From Bacteroidales bacterium (GTDB lineage Bacteria > Bacteroidota > Bacteroidia > Bacteroidales > WCHB1-69), in the NCBI GenBank assembly GCA_017962845.1, contig JAGCUN010000033.1, forward strand, positions 1 to 64,000: 64,000 nucleotides of DNA, in the 5' to 3' direction. Positions 35,752-43,800 of the stretch are shown here, one piece after another (position 1 is the stretch's first letter; each line of letters begins with the position of its first letter). Below the pieces are notes generated by a model. It was given only the letters and a program-made list of their open reading frames with translations, did not search any database and was not told where the DNA came from. The position numbers and the translations under genes are program-made.

Positions 35752-36219
35752 TTATATAGTCGTATTCAGCACTTTCTCACTCTGACGCTTGCGGAACTCT
35801 TCCAGTTGGTCTGTCAAGTGCGGGTGGTGCAGTGCGAGTATGGTGACCGCCATCAGTGCGGCGTTCTTCGCGCCGTCGATGGCCATGGTGGCTACCGGTA
35901 TTCCTGATGGCATCTGTACGATAGATAGCAGCGAGTCGAGTCCGTTGAGCGCCTTCGACTTCACCGGCACGCCGATTACCGGCAGTGTGGTGAGGGCGGC
36001 GATGACCCCCGGCAGATGTGCCGCGCCCCCTGCCCCGGCGATGATGACATCAAAGCCATTGTCGCGGGCCGCTCTGACATAGTCGGCCAACGGCCCCGGG
36101 TTGCGGTGTGCGCTCAGCACCTTCTTCTCGTAGGAGATTCCGAACTCTTCAAGAGTGGTACAAGCAGGAGACATCACGTCCCAGTCGCTTGCACTTCCCA
36201 TGATCACTGCTACTTTCAT
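35752..36219 (-). CDS. purE: 5-(carboxyamino)imidazole ribonucleotide mutase, class I PurE
   Basis: 155 residues. It contains [25 protein letters not shown] (usually AHRTP), [28 protein letters not shown] and [14 protein letters not shown]. The SDWDVM and AHR motifs mark class I PurE, which rearranges N5-CAIR made by PurK. No purK is in the window, so PurK is elsewhere or carboxylation is spontaneous. The fold is octameric and cytoplasmic. It starts 8 bases after purC and is followed by a strong terminator. Confidence 0.95.
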   Translation of the reverse strand: MKVAVIMGSASDWDVMSPACTTLEEFGISYEKKVLSAHRNPGPLADYVRAARDNGFDVIIAGAGGAAHLPGVIAALTTLPVIGVPVKSKALNGLDSLLSIVQMPSGIPVATMAIDGAKNAALMAVTILALHHPHLTDQLEEFRKRQSEKVLNTTI

Positions 36220-36227
36220 TTCAACAA

Positions 36228-36917
36228 TTATTTCTCAAAAAATAATTTGGAGAGGGTCATCGGTTCGATGTACTCGCCGTTTTTGTAAACGCGCATGTTG
36301 CCGGAAGCGATCTCGTCGATCAGCATCACGCTGCCGTCTTTGTCGTAACCGAACTCGAACTTGATGTCGTAGAGGTCGAGGCCTCTTGCCTTCATCTCGT
36401 CAGCGACGATACGGGTGACTTTGCGAACCATCACCTTGATATCATCATACTGCTTCTCGGTCATGATGTTGAGGGCTACGAGACCGTCTTTGGTTACGAG
36501 CGGGTCGCCCTTGGCATCGTTCTTGAAGGTCATCTCTACATACTCAGGCAGGTCAGCACCCTCTTCCACATATTCCCCGTAACGGCGGAAGAAGCTACCT
36601 ACAGCCTTGTAACGGCAAATCACCTCGAGACCCTTACCGAACACCTTAGCGGGCAGAACCTCCATGGTGACATCGTCCAAGTTGGCGCTCACATAGTGGG
36701 TGCGGATGCCAGCAGCGTTGATCTTCTCAAAGAAGTAGATGGACATTTTCAAGTTCACCTTGCCAACGCCTTCAATTTTAAGTCCTACAGAATTTTCACC
36801 TGGATCGAACTTACCGTCTTTTCCAGTGCAATCATCCTTGAACTTCAAGAGATAATTTCCATTGCTCAATGCGAAGACGTCTTTCGTCTTCCCTGTGTAA
36901 ACATGTTTTGTTTCCAT
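36228..36917 (-). CDS. purC: SAICAR synthetase, short clostridial-like type
   Basis: 229 residues. [26 protein letters not shown] near the start, [22 protein letters not shown] in the middle, and [35 protein letters not shown] near the end match SAICAR synthetases. The substrate-loop sequence [30 protein letters not shown] resembles clostridial rather than typical Bacteroides PurC, which is longer (about 310 residues as I recall). It condenses aspartate with CAIR. First gene of the minus-strand purine block, with a -7 element 23 bases upstream of its ATG. Confidence 0.93.
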   Translation of the reverse strand: METKHVYTGKTKDVFALSNGNYLLKFKDDCTGKDGKFDPGENSVGLKIEGVGKVNLKMSIYFFEKINAAGIRTHYVSANLDDVTMEVLPAKVFGKGLEVICRYKAVGSFFRRYGEYVEEGADLPEYVEMTFKNDAKGDPLVTKDGLVALNIMTEKQYDDIKVMVRKVTRIVADEMKARGLDLYDIKFEFGYDKDGSVMLIDEIASGNMRVYKNGEYIEPMTLSKLFFEK

Positions 36918-36939
36918 AATGATGTGTTTTTTGATGCGG

Positions 36940-36973
36940 CAAAATTACATTATTTTTTTTTCGATTTTTTCAA
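36940..36973 (-). promoter_or_regulatory. Promoter of the purC-led purine operon
   Basis: The minus strand reads TTG (36973-36971), 23 bases, then TAATTTTG (36947-36940), 22 bases before the purC start. The spacing is slightly longer than the usual 19-21. The spacer to guaA (36918-37143) is AT-rich with A/T tracts and no recognisable riboswitch. Confidence 0.55.
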
Positions 36974-37113
36974 TTTCAAAAATTTTTTTATGAACTTTTC
37001 AACACTATTATTTCACATTAAAAATCAAAAAGTTACTCTCAATTCATTCTTTTAAAAGAAAAAAAATTGTTTTTTATTATAATATGAATGAAAAATTACT
37101 CATAACAATTCCG

Positions 37114-37121
37114 TATTTTTG
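37114..37121 (+). promoter_or_regulatory. Putative -7 promoter element of guaA
   Basis: TATTTTTG (TAnnTTTG), followed by CAGCC, ends 22 bases before the guaA ATG at 37144. No -33 box at standard spacing. Confidence 0.5.
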
Positions 37122-37143
37122 CAGCCTGAAAAACCGCAAAATT

Positions 37144-38664
37144 ATGGACAAAATTATCATCTTGGATTTCGGTTCGCAATATACGCAGCTCATTGCCCGC
37201 CGCGTGCGCGAATTGCACACCTATTGTGAAATTCTTCCTTACAACAAATTCCCCGAAGGCGACCCTACGGTAAAGGGTGTCATCCTTTCCGGAAGCCCGT
37301 TCTCCGTCAACCAGGCGGAGGCTTTCAAACCCGACCTGTCGGCCTTCCGCAAACGGATTCCTTTGTTAGGAGTTTGTTATGGTGCGCAGTATCTCGCTCA
37401 CATCTCGGGAGGCCGCGTGGGCAGCAGCGACAGCCGTGAGTACGGCCGCGCCCGCCTCGCCACCTTCGACGGCAGCGACCCGCTCTTCCAAGGGGTGCGC
37501 GGCCACTCACAGGTGTGGATGTCGCATGGCGACACCATCGTGGAACTGCCACAGAACTTCCGCATCATCGCCAGCACCGCCGACGTGCCCGTGGCCGCCT
37601 ACCGCATTGAGGGCGAGCCCACCTGGGCCGTGCAGTTCCACCCCGAAGTGTTCCACTCCGAGGACGGCCCCACCATCCTCCGCAACTTTGTCCATGGCAT
37701 CTGCGGCTGCCAGGCCGACTGGACCCCCGCCTCGTTCATCGAATCAACGGTGAAAGAGCTGCGCCAGCAACTCGGCACCGACCAGGTGGTACTCGGCCTC
37801 TCCGGCGGCGTCGACTCCACCGTGGCCGCCATGCTGCTCAACAAGGCCATCGGGCAGCAGCTCCACTGCATCTTCGTGGATAACGGACTGCTCCGCCTCA
37901 ACGAGTTCTCGTCCGTGCTGAAGCACTACCAGCTGCTCGGCCTCAACGTGACTGGCGTGGACGCTTCGCAGCATTTCTACGAAGCCCTCAAAGGCGAAAG
38001 CGACCCTGAAAAGAAACGTAAAATCATAGGTAAAGGCTTCATCGAAGTGTTTGAGGCCGAAGCCAAGAAACTCAGCGACGTGAAGTGGCTCGCCCAAGGT
38101 ACCATCTATCCCGACCGCATCGAGTCGCTCTCCATCACCGGCATGGTCATCAAGTCACACCACAACGTGGGCGGCCTACCCGAGCGCATGCACATGCAGG
38201 TGGTAGAACCGCTGAAGCTGCTCTTCAAGGACGAGGTGCGGCAGGTGGGCCGCGAGATGGGCATCCCTGAATCGTTCATCACGCGCCATCCCTTCCCGGG
38301 ACCCGGACTCGGCGTGCGCATCCTCGGCGACATCACGCCCGAGAAGGTGCGCATCCTGCAGGAGGCCGACGACATCTTCATCAACGGTTTGCGGAAACAT
38401 AAATTATATGATCAGGTGTGGCAGGCGGGAGTCATCCTGCTGCCCATCCGATCGGTGGGTGTCATGGGCGATGAGCGCACCTACGAGAATGCCGTTGCCC
38501 TGCGCGCCGTCACCTCCACCGACGGCATGACCGCCGACTGGGCCGACCTGCCCAACGACTTCCTGCGAGCCATCTCCAACGAAATCATCAACAAGGTGCG
38601 CGGCATCAACAGAGTAGTTTACGACATCAGCTCGAAGCCGCCGGCGACCATCGAGTGGGAGTAG
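37144..38664 (+). CDS. guaA: GMP synthase (glutamine-hydrolysing)
   Basis: 506 residues from the ATG at 37144. An earlier in-frame ATG at 37084 would place the start upstream of the -7 element at 37114-37121. Glutaminase domain: Cys78 in LLGVCYGAQ and the His/Glu pair in [13 protein letters not shown] pyrophosphatase P-loop: [15 protein letters not shown]. The C-terminal dimerisation domain carries [14 protein letters not shown] and ends PPATIEWE. It aminates XMP to GMP. Divergent from purC across a 226-base spacer, and convergent with the methyltransferase gene with only 3 bases between the stops. Confidence 0.97.
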   Translation: MDKIIILDFGSQYTQLIARRVRELHTYCEILPYNKFPEGDPTVKGVILSGSPFSVNQAEAFKPDLSAFRKRIPLLGVCYGAQYLAHISGGRVGSSDSREYGRARLATFDGSDPLFQGVRGHSQVWMSHGDTIVELPQNFRIIASTADVPVAAYRIEGEPTWAVQFHPEVFHSEDGPTILRNFVHGICGCQADWTPASFIESTVKELRQQLGTDQVVLGLSGGVDSTVAAMLLNKAIGQQLHCIFVDNGLLRLNEFSSVLKHYQLLGLNVTGVDASQHFYEALKGESDPEKKRKIIGKGFIEVFEAEAKKLSDVKWLAQGTIYPDRIESLSITGMVIKSHHNVGGLPERMHMQVVEPLKLLFKDEVRQVGREMGIPESFITRHPFPGPGLGVRILGDITPEKVRILQEADDIFINGLRKHKLYDQVWQAGVILLPIRSVGVMGDERTYENAVALRAVTSTDGMTADWADLPNDFLRAISNEIINKVRGINRVVYDISSKPPATIEWE

Positions 38665-38667
38665 CAG

Positions 38668-39672
38668 TTATCGCACCTCCATTACAAACAAATACTCCGT
38701 AGTGCTGCGGGCATGATGCACGCGATTTGTATTGTTATCAGCTTTGAAACGCTGATTCCGCATCTCGATACAATCGTACCGACCATATTTTGACATGGTC
38801 TGACGGATGGTTTCGGGTGAAAGGAGTCCTTCATTATTATAAGAAAGAAAGACATACCTGAAACGGGCATTCTTCAGCAAATCTTCAAACACATCCAGCA
38901 CCTTCACACGGCTGCAATAGCGGGAGCGTTTATAGGGGGGCAGACCAGTTTTTCCTTTGGGGGCAAAAGCTTTATAAATCGCTATTGTATTCAAAATATG
39001 ATAGTTAGCACCATATTGACGCACATTATAGGGTGGGTCAAGGTAAAGGATGTCGCCCTCAATACGGCGGATCAGGGTGTTGGCATCTTCCTGATAAACT
39101 TCATTCTGCTGGTCGGTGCAATCGAAGTTGGCAGGGGTGAGCACCAAGGGTTTCATCGCCATCGGCTTCAATGTTTTGAGGAAGGCACCATAGACGGAAG
39201 CAGTGTTGGCGAGCCGGTCGGCCTCTTCCAACAGGCTGCATAGCAGGAAGTAATACATATCTTGGTTGATGCTTCCGGCGGCCAGCCACTCCCCTATGGC
39301 TTGGCGCATGGCATCGATTTTCATGCCGTTGGCATCCGAGAAATAACAGCGTCCGCTGCCGCTGCCGAGACAATAATTTCGATAGATGAATCCGTCGCTG
39401 ATGGGCGGCAAGTTGTTGAGTTCGCTAAGCCAGAACTTCCAATCGGACAATGGATTACAATTCCCTATATAATTTCTATTAAGAACGAAGCTATACGTCT
39501 CGAGGTCATTGGCGATGACCTTACGCGCGAGAGGTTTGACAGCATTGCCCACCGCAGCGGTGCCCGCGAAAAGGTCGCAAAAAACCTTTTCCGACCAATC
39601 CTCCCCCACCACATCGCGCATGGCGCCGAGGAGGAAGCCTGTCATCCTGCTTTTGGAACCGATATAGTTCAT
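38668..39672 (-). CDS. Orphan D12-class DNA adenine-N6 methyltransferase
   Basis: 334 residues. MNYIGSKSRMTGFL at the N-terminus and VFCDLFAGTAAVGNAV (FxGxG-type SAM-binding motif I) precede the catalytic DPPY in GDILYLDPPYNVRQYGANYHILNTIA. This layout is that of the D12 class (Dam, M.FokI-like). The NVRQY..NYH pattern is closest to methyltransferases of type IIS-like systems. No restriction endonuclease gene is adjacent, so it is an orphan or a remnant. It starts 2 bases after the LysM-esterase stop, so the pair is translationally close. The recognition sequence cannot be read from the protein. Confidence 0.88.
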   Translation of the reverse strand: MNYIGSKSRMTGFLLGAMRDVVGEDWSEKVFCDLFAGTAAVGNAVKPLARKVIANDLETYSFVLNRNYIGNCNPLSDWKFWLSELNNLPPISDGFIYRNYCLGSGSGRCYFSDANGMKIDAMRQAIGEWLAAGSINQDMYYFLLCSLLEEADRLANTASVYGAFLKTLKPMAMKPLVLTPANFDCTDQQNEVYQEDANTLIRRIEGDILYLDPPYNVRQYGANYHILNTIAIYKAFAPKGKTGLPPYKRSRYCSRVKVLDVFEDLLKNARFRYVFLSYNNEGLLSPETIRQTMSKYGRYDCIEMRNQRFKADNNTNRVHHARSTTEYLFVMEVR

Positions 39673-39674
39673 CG

Positions 39675-40751
39675 CTACTTGACCCGCAATTTGCGCCCAA
39701 TCTGAAGGATAGTGGTCTCCTTGATCTTGTTGAGTTTGCAGAGTTTGCTCACGGTGGTGTGATATTTGCGGGCGATGGAGCTGAGGGTGTCGCCCTTCCG
39801 CACCTTGTAATATTGTGGAGAAGAAGTGCTTTGTTTGTGCTGGGAATTGGTTTGCTGCGATTGTGTGGCAGTTTGATTGTCAGCATTTTGCACTGTCACA
39901 TCAGTAGTCTGCACCGTGGTGTCAGTCTGCGCAGCGGGCACATTGTTGTTGCCATTCACTACAGTGAAATGCTGTTTGGAGCGATCGATGTTGGTGTAAG
40001 CCTTCGACATGGTGGACACGGTGATGTCCACATCTTTATTGACCGGCCGGCTGGTGTCGTTGAGGCGATGGGCGAAAAGCCACTCGTAGGTTTCTTCGAG
40101 GTAGAAGATCTTGGCCAATGCGCCGTGGCTTTGTCCGGGCAGCTTGGTGAAACGCAGGCGGGAAGTGTCGCCGCAGGCCTTCATGGCGTTGACGATTTTC
40201 TGGGATTGGGAGAAAGCGATGGCCTTGTCGGCGGTGCCGTGCATAATCCAAAGGGGCACCTGGCAGAGCGGGCAGTGGTCGGAGAGGTTGCTGCCTCCAC
40301 AGAGCGCCATTGCTGCGGCCACTTTGTCGGGATAGGCCGCCACGAAATGGATGGTACCATAGCCTCCCAAACTCATTCCGAGCACATATAAACGATTGGT
40401 ATCCACAGCATAACGTGCTTCAACCCATTCCAGCACATTCATGATACGCTGAGGGTTCCACGAGCCTCCAGGATTCTGTGGAGCCACGACCACGGCATCA
40501 ATCTGCCGACCCATTTTCAACGCATCAAGCGTACCATAGCGGCGCACACGATTCAGGTCACTGCCACAAAGACTCTGTCCATGCAAGAAAAGCACGATCG
40601 GCTTGTTGGCATCTGTGGAATCATATCCAGCGGGAGTATAAACCCAAAAATTGTATCCGTTACTCACCTTATTAGTGAAGGAGGAGAGTACCTGCGCCGA
40701 CAAGCACAACGGCATCACAAAAGCAAAAAATAGCAATAATCTCTTCATCAT
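39675..40751 (-). CDS. Secreted alpha/beta-hydrolase (esterase/PHB depolymerase-like) with C-terminal LysM domain
   Basis: 358 residues from the ATG at 40751 (an ATG at 40748 is equally possible; the frame also opens at a TTG at 40754). Signal peptide KRLLLFFAFVMPLCLSAQ. Catalytic domain to about residue 225: oxyanion region VLFLHGQS, nucleophile Ser in GMSLGGYG, acid in MHGTADKAI, His in PGQSHGALAK. A Ser/Thr/Gln/Asn-rich linker (about residues 260-312) leads to one LysM module (YYKVRKGDTLSSIARKYHTTVSKLCKLNKI). LysM binds peptidoglycan or chitin-type glycans, so the esterase is probably held at the cell wall and may deacylate a glycan. The fusion is inference from motifs. It is followed by the methyltransferase. 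Confidence 0.87.
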   Translation of the reverse strand: MMKRLLLFFAFVMPLCLSAQVLSSFTNKVSNGYNFWVYTPAGYDSTDANKPIVLFLHGQSLCGSDLNRVRRYGTLDALKMGRQIDAVVVAPQNPGGSWNPQRIMNVLEWVEARYAVDTNRLYVLGMSLGGYGTIHFVAAYPDKVAAAMALCGGSNLSDHCPLCQVPLWIMHGTADKAIAFSQSQKIVNAMKACGDTSRLRFTKLPGQSHGALAKIFYLEETYEWLFAHRLNDTSRPVNKDVDITVSTMSKAYTNIDRSKQHFTVVNGNNNVPAAQTDTTVQTTDVTVQNADNQTATQSQQTNSQHKQSTSSPQYYKVRKGDTLSSIARKYHTTVSKLCKLNKIKETTILQIGRKLRVK

Positions 40752-40774
40752 CAAAAAATTTATATTTTAGAGTG

Positions 40775-40782
40775 CAAAAATA
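40775..40782 (-). promoter_or_regulatory. Putative -7 promoter element of the LysM-esterase/methyltransferase pair
   Basis: The minus strand reads TATTTTTG (TAnnTTTG) 23 bases upstream of the esterase start. No -33 box at standard spacing. Confidence 0.5.
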
Positions 40783-40844
40783 CAAAAAAAATAAAGACTG
40801 AAAAAAATCACAAAGAAGGGTTATTAAAATCAAAAGATTATTGT

Positions 40845-40852
40845 TACTTTTG
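40845..40852 (+). promoter_or_regulatory. Putative -7 promoter element of the small lipoprotein genes
   Basis: TACTTTTG ends 20 bases before the ATG at 40873. No clear -33 box. Confidence 0.5.
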
Positions 40853-40872
40853 CACGTCAAACTCAAAAAAGA

Positions 40873-41139
40873 ATGAAAAAAGTCATTTTTACCCTTATCA
40901 TATCATCAATCATTTGTATATCAACAACATCATGTCATAAGGATTGCGTATGCAAATACTATCGTGATGGCAAATTGTACGACATTAAGACGTGGGATGA
41001 CAAGCATGTGACTGATGAAGACTGTGAAGGGATGAACGACTCGCGCGAAATTTCCATCCCCTTAGACCAGATTGATGAGATTCCCATAGATGAAGTGGAG
41101 ATTGTGAACATGACAGTAGTATGCAAAAGAGACAAATAA
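40873..41139 (+). CDS. Small Cys-containing lipoprotein, paralogue 1
   Basis: 88 residues. A lipoprotein signal ends STTSC|HK (lipid Cys about residue 21). The mature part begins DCVCKYY, followed by a Trp, an acidic stretch, a DCEGM motif and a final VVC. The same cysteine and aromatic pattern recurs in the next gene, so the two are tandem paralogues. Four mature cysteines could form two disulfides in the periplasm. I do not recognise the family. Possibly cotranscribed with the next gene (38-base spacer). Confidence 0.75.
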   Translation: MKKVIFTLIISSIICISTTSCHKDCVCKYYRDGKLYDIKTWDDKHVTDEDCEGMNDSREISIPLDQIDEIPIDEVEIVNMTVVCKRDK

Positions 41140-41177
41140 CGAAATAGAATATTAACCCAAAACCATCAACCAAAACA

Positions 41178-41420
41178 ATGAAAAAGATTTTTTCAGCCAT
41201 CGTATTCTCAGCGCTGGCCATTGCATTTTTGAGTTCCTGCGAACCCAGCGACTGTTTATGCAAGTATTATGACGAGAATGACGAATTGCTCGGCTACGAC
41301 AGCTGGGACGGTAGCGACATGAGCGCAAGTGACTGCGCCAGCATGGAGAGCGACAACACCGTTGAAGTCAACGGCGACGAAGTGGTAGCCAGCAACGTAT
41401 CCTGTTCCACCTCATGGTAG
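41178..41420 (+). CDS. Small Cys-containing lipoprotein, paralogue 2
   Basis: 80 residues. Lipoprotein signal ending FLSSC|EP, then SDCLCKYYDENDELLGYDSWDG, DCASM and a final VSC. It aligns with its upstream neighbour over CxCKYY, W/D, DCxxM and the C-terminal Cys. The acidic mature protein (many Asp/Glu) has no catalytic motif. Its stop overlaps the presumed start of the frameshifted meaB by 7 bases. Function unknown. Confidence 0.75.
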   Translation: MKKIFSAIVFSALAIAFLSSCEPSDCLCKYYDENDELLGYDSWDGSDMSASDCASMESDNTVEVNGDEVVASNVSCSTSW

Positions 41421-42498
41421 AGAAACCCTTTGACAGTGCGTTGCACGAGCGCGAGGGCATTGAGCAGCCGGCTCAGGTAAACCCGTACTTGCAGCGGAAG
41501 CGGCGTCGCGACCTCTCGGTAGAGGACTACGTGGCGGGCATCCGGCGGGGCGACCGTGTCATTTTGAGCCGTGCCATCACGCTGATAGAGAGCACCCATC
41601 CCGACCACCAGAAGGTGGCGCAGCAGGTCATCGAGGCCTGCTTGCCCTACGCTGGCCACTCGCTGCGCATCGGCATCACGGGCGTACCGGGAGCCGGCAA
41701 GAGCACCTTCATCGAGGCGTTCGGCACGCATCTCACCTCCATCGGCAAAAATATCGCCGTGCTGGCCATCGACCCAGCAGCGAGCGGTCGAAAGGGAGCA
41801 TCTTGGGCGACAAGACGCGCATGGAGCAGCTCTCCACCGACCCGCACGCCTTCATCCGCCCCTCACCCTCAGGCCTCACCCTCGGCGGCGTGGCACGAAA
41901 GACCCGCGAGACCATCATCCTGTGCGAGGCCGCCGGCTTCGACGTCATCATCGTGGAGACCGTCGGCGTGGGACAGTCGGAAACCGTTGTCAAGTCGATG
42001 GTCGATTTCTTCCTGCTCATCATGCTGGCCGGCGCCGGCGATGAGTTGCAGGGCATCAAGCGCGGCATCATGGAGATGGCCGACGCACTCGTCATCAACA
42101 AGGCCGACGGCGACAACGTGACACCCGCCGAACTGGCCAAGACCAAATACCAGTCGGCCCTCCACCTGTTCCCCAAGAACGAAAACGGATGGATCGTGCC
42201 CGTTACCACCTGCTCGTCGTTAGAGAACACCAACATCAACAAAGTGTGGGACATCATCACCGAGTTTGAGGTGCTCACCAAAGGCAACGGCTATTTCACC
42301 AAGAACCGCAACGAGCAGAATGTCAAAATCTTCTATGACTGGATAGAGTTCACGATCCACAACAACTTTTTCAACAATCCCCGCGTGCAGGCCGCCATCG
42401 AGAGCGAGCTTCCCAAGGTGCAGGCGGGCGAAATCACCCCCTATCAGGCCGGCAACGCCGTGATGAAAATAGAAGACGAAAAAATGATTACAAAATAA
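41414..42498 (+). pseudogene. meaB: Frameshifted MeaB-type GTPase (methylmalonyl-CoA mutase chaperone)
   Basis: Two frames together make one MeaB/ArgK protein. The first (41414 to about 41785) carries the N-terminus and the P-loop [12 protein letters not shown], ending VLAIDPAAS. The second resumes as [54 protein letters not shown], with the GTP-specificity NKAD and a normal C-terminus at 42498. The family reads [18 protein letters not shown] here, so one base is missing just after 41785 (AGCGGTCG where AGCnGGTCG would restore the frame). Either a recent frameshift or a sequence error. MeaB guards B12-dependent methylmalonyl-CoA mutase; no mutase gene is in the window. Confidence 0.9.
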
Positions 42499-42503
42499 AG
42501 TCG

Positions 42504-42511
42504 TATATTTG
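42504..42511 (+). promoter_or_regulatory. Putative -7 promoter element of serS
   Basis: TATATTTG (TAnnTTTG) ends 17 bases before the serS ATG and lies 5 bases after the meaB stop. No -33 box at standard spacing. Confidence 0.5.
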
Positions 42512-42528
42512 CACTAAATTTACACACC

Positions 42529-43800
42529 ATGTTACAAATTCAATTTTTACGCGAAAATCCAGAAGAAGTCATTGCAAGACTGAAAGTTAAAAATTTCGAC
42601 GCCACCGAATTGGTCCAAAATATCCTCGAGCTTGACACGCAGTTGCGCCAGATGAAGAAAAATCTTGACAACAACCTGATGGAGCAGGGCAAGATCGCCA
42701 AATCCATCGGACAGATGTTCAAGGAAGGCCGCCGCGAAGAGGCCGAACAGATGAAGGCACAGACCGCCGAGCTAAAAGTTCAAGAGAAAGAATTGCAAGC
42801 CGAGTTGGATGAGAAAGGTCAGAAAATCAACGAGATGATGGTGCTGCTGCCCAACATGCCGCACGCTTCTGTGCCGCTCGGAAAGGGCGCTGAAGACAAC
42901 GAGGTGGTGTACCAGGAAGGCGATGCCACCCCGCTGGGCGAGGGCTGTCTGCCTCATTGGGAATTGGTGAAAAAGTACGACATCATCGACTTCGACCTCG
43001 GCAGCAAGATTACTGGCGCAGGTTTCCCTGTTTATAAAGGGAAAGGTGCCAAGATGCAGCGCGCGCTCATCAACTTTTTTCTGAACAGTGCCACCGAAGC
43101 CGGCTACTTGGAGGTACAGCCCCCGTACATGGTGAACGAGGCCTCAGCCTACGCCACCGGCCAGCTGCCCGACAAGGAAGGGCAGATGTATCATGCCACC
43201 CTCGATAACTTCTACCTCATCCCCACTGCGGAAGTGCCGGTGACCAACATCTACCGCGATGTCATCCTGAAAGAGAGTGATTTCCCCATCAAGAACTGCG
43301 CCTACTCGGCCTGTTTCCGCCGTGAAGCCGGCTCATACGGCAAGGATGTGCGCGGTCTCAACCGTCTGCACCAGTTCGACAAGGTGGAGATCGTGCAGAT
43401 TGAGCATCCCGACCGGTCGTATGAGACCTTGGAGCAGATGAAGCAGTACGGCATGTCGCTGCTGCAGAAGCTCGGACTCCCGTTCCGCGTGCTGCGACTC
43501 TGCGGCGGTGACATCAGCTTCACATCAGCCCTCACCTACGACTTGGAAGTCTTCTCAGAAGCACAACAGAAATGGCTGGAAGTCAGCTCTATATCTAACT
43601 TTGAAAGCTATCAGGCCAACCGTCTGCACCTGCGTTTCAAGGACAGCAACGGCAAGATGCGCCTCGCCCACACCCTCAACGGCAGCGCCTTGGCCCTCCC
43701 GCGCATCATGGCTGCCCTTATCGAAAACAACCAGACTCCCGACGGCATCATTGTGCCCGAAGTGCTCCGTCCCTTCACCGGCTTCGACCTCATCAACTAA
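42529..43800 (+). CDS. serS: Seryl-tRNA synthetase
   Basis: 423 residues. The N-terminal coiled-coil arm covers about residues 30-105, rich in Glu/Lys/Gln. The class II catalytic core has motif 1 around VQPPYMVNEASAYATGQLPDKEG, LIPTAEVPVTNIYRD, motif 2 in CFRREAGSYGKDVRGLNRLHQFDKVE, and motif 3 in LNGSALALPRIMAALIENNQ. It charges tRNA-Ser in the cytoplasm. The stop codon overlaps the start of the TPR-protein gene by one base (TAATG), so the two are translationally coupled. Confidence 0.97.
   Translation: MLQIQFLRENPEEVIARLKVKNFDATELVQNILELDTQLRQMKKNLDNNLMEQGKIAKSIGQMFKEGRREEAEQMKAQTAELKVQEKELQAELDEKGQKINEMMVLLPNMPHASVPLGKGAEDNEVVYQEGDATPLGEGCLPHWELVKKYDIIDFDLGSKITGAGFPVYKGKGAKMQRALINFFLNSATEAGYLEVQPPYMVNEASAYATGQLPDKEGQMYHATLDNFYLIPTAEVPVTNIYRDVILKESDFPIKNCAYSACFRREAGSYGKDVRGLNRLHQFDKVEIVQIEHPDRSYETLEQMKQYGMSLLQKLGLPFRVLRLCGGDISFTSALTYDLEVFSEAQQKWLEVSSISNFESYQANRLHLRFKDSNGKMRLAHTLNGSALALPRIMAALIENNQTPDGIIVPEVLRPFTGFDLIN

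Noticed and set aside
37084-37143. Upstream ATG for guaA at 37084
   Set aside because: The -7 element lies at 37114-37121, downstream of it, and GuaA conservation begins at 37144.
36918-37143. Purine (guanine) riboswitch between purC and guaA
   Set aside because: The spacer is AT-rich homopolymer tracts; no paired helices or conserved junction bases of a purine aptamer were visible.
38668-39672. Complete restriction-modification system
   Set aside because: Only the methyltransferase is present; the neighbours are guaA and an esterase, with no endonuclease.
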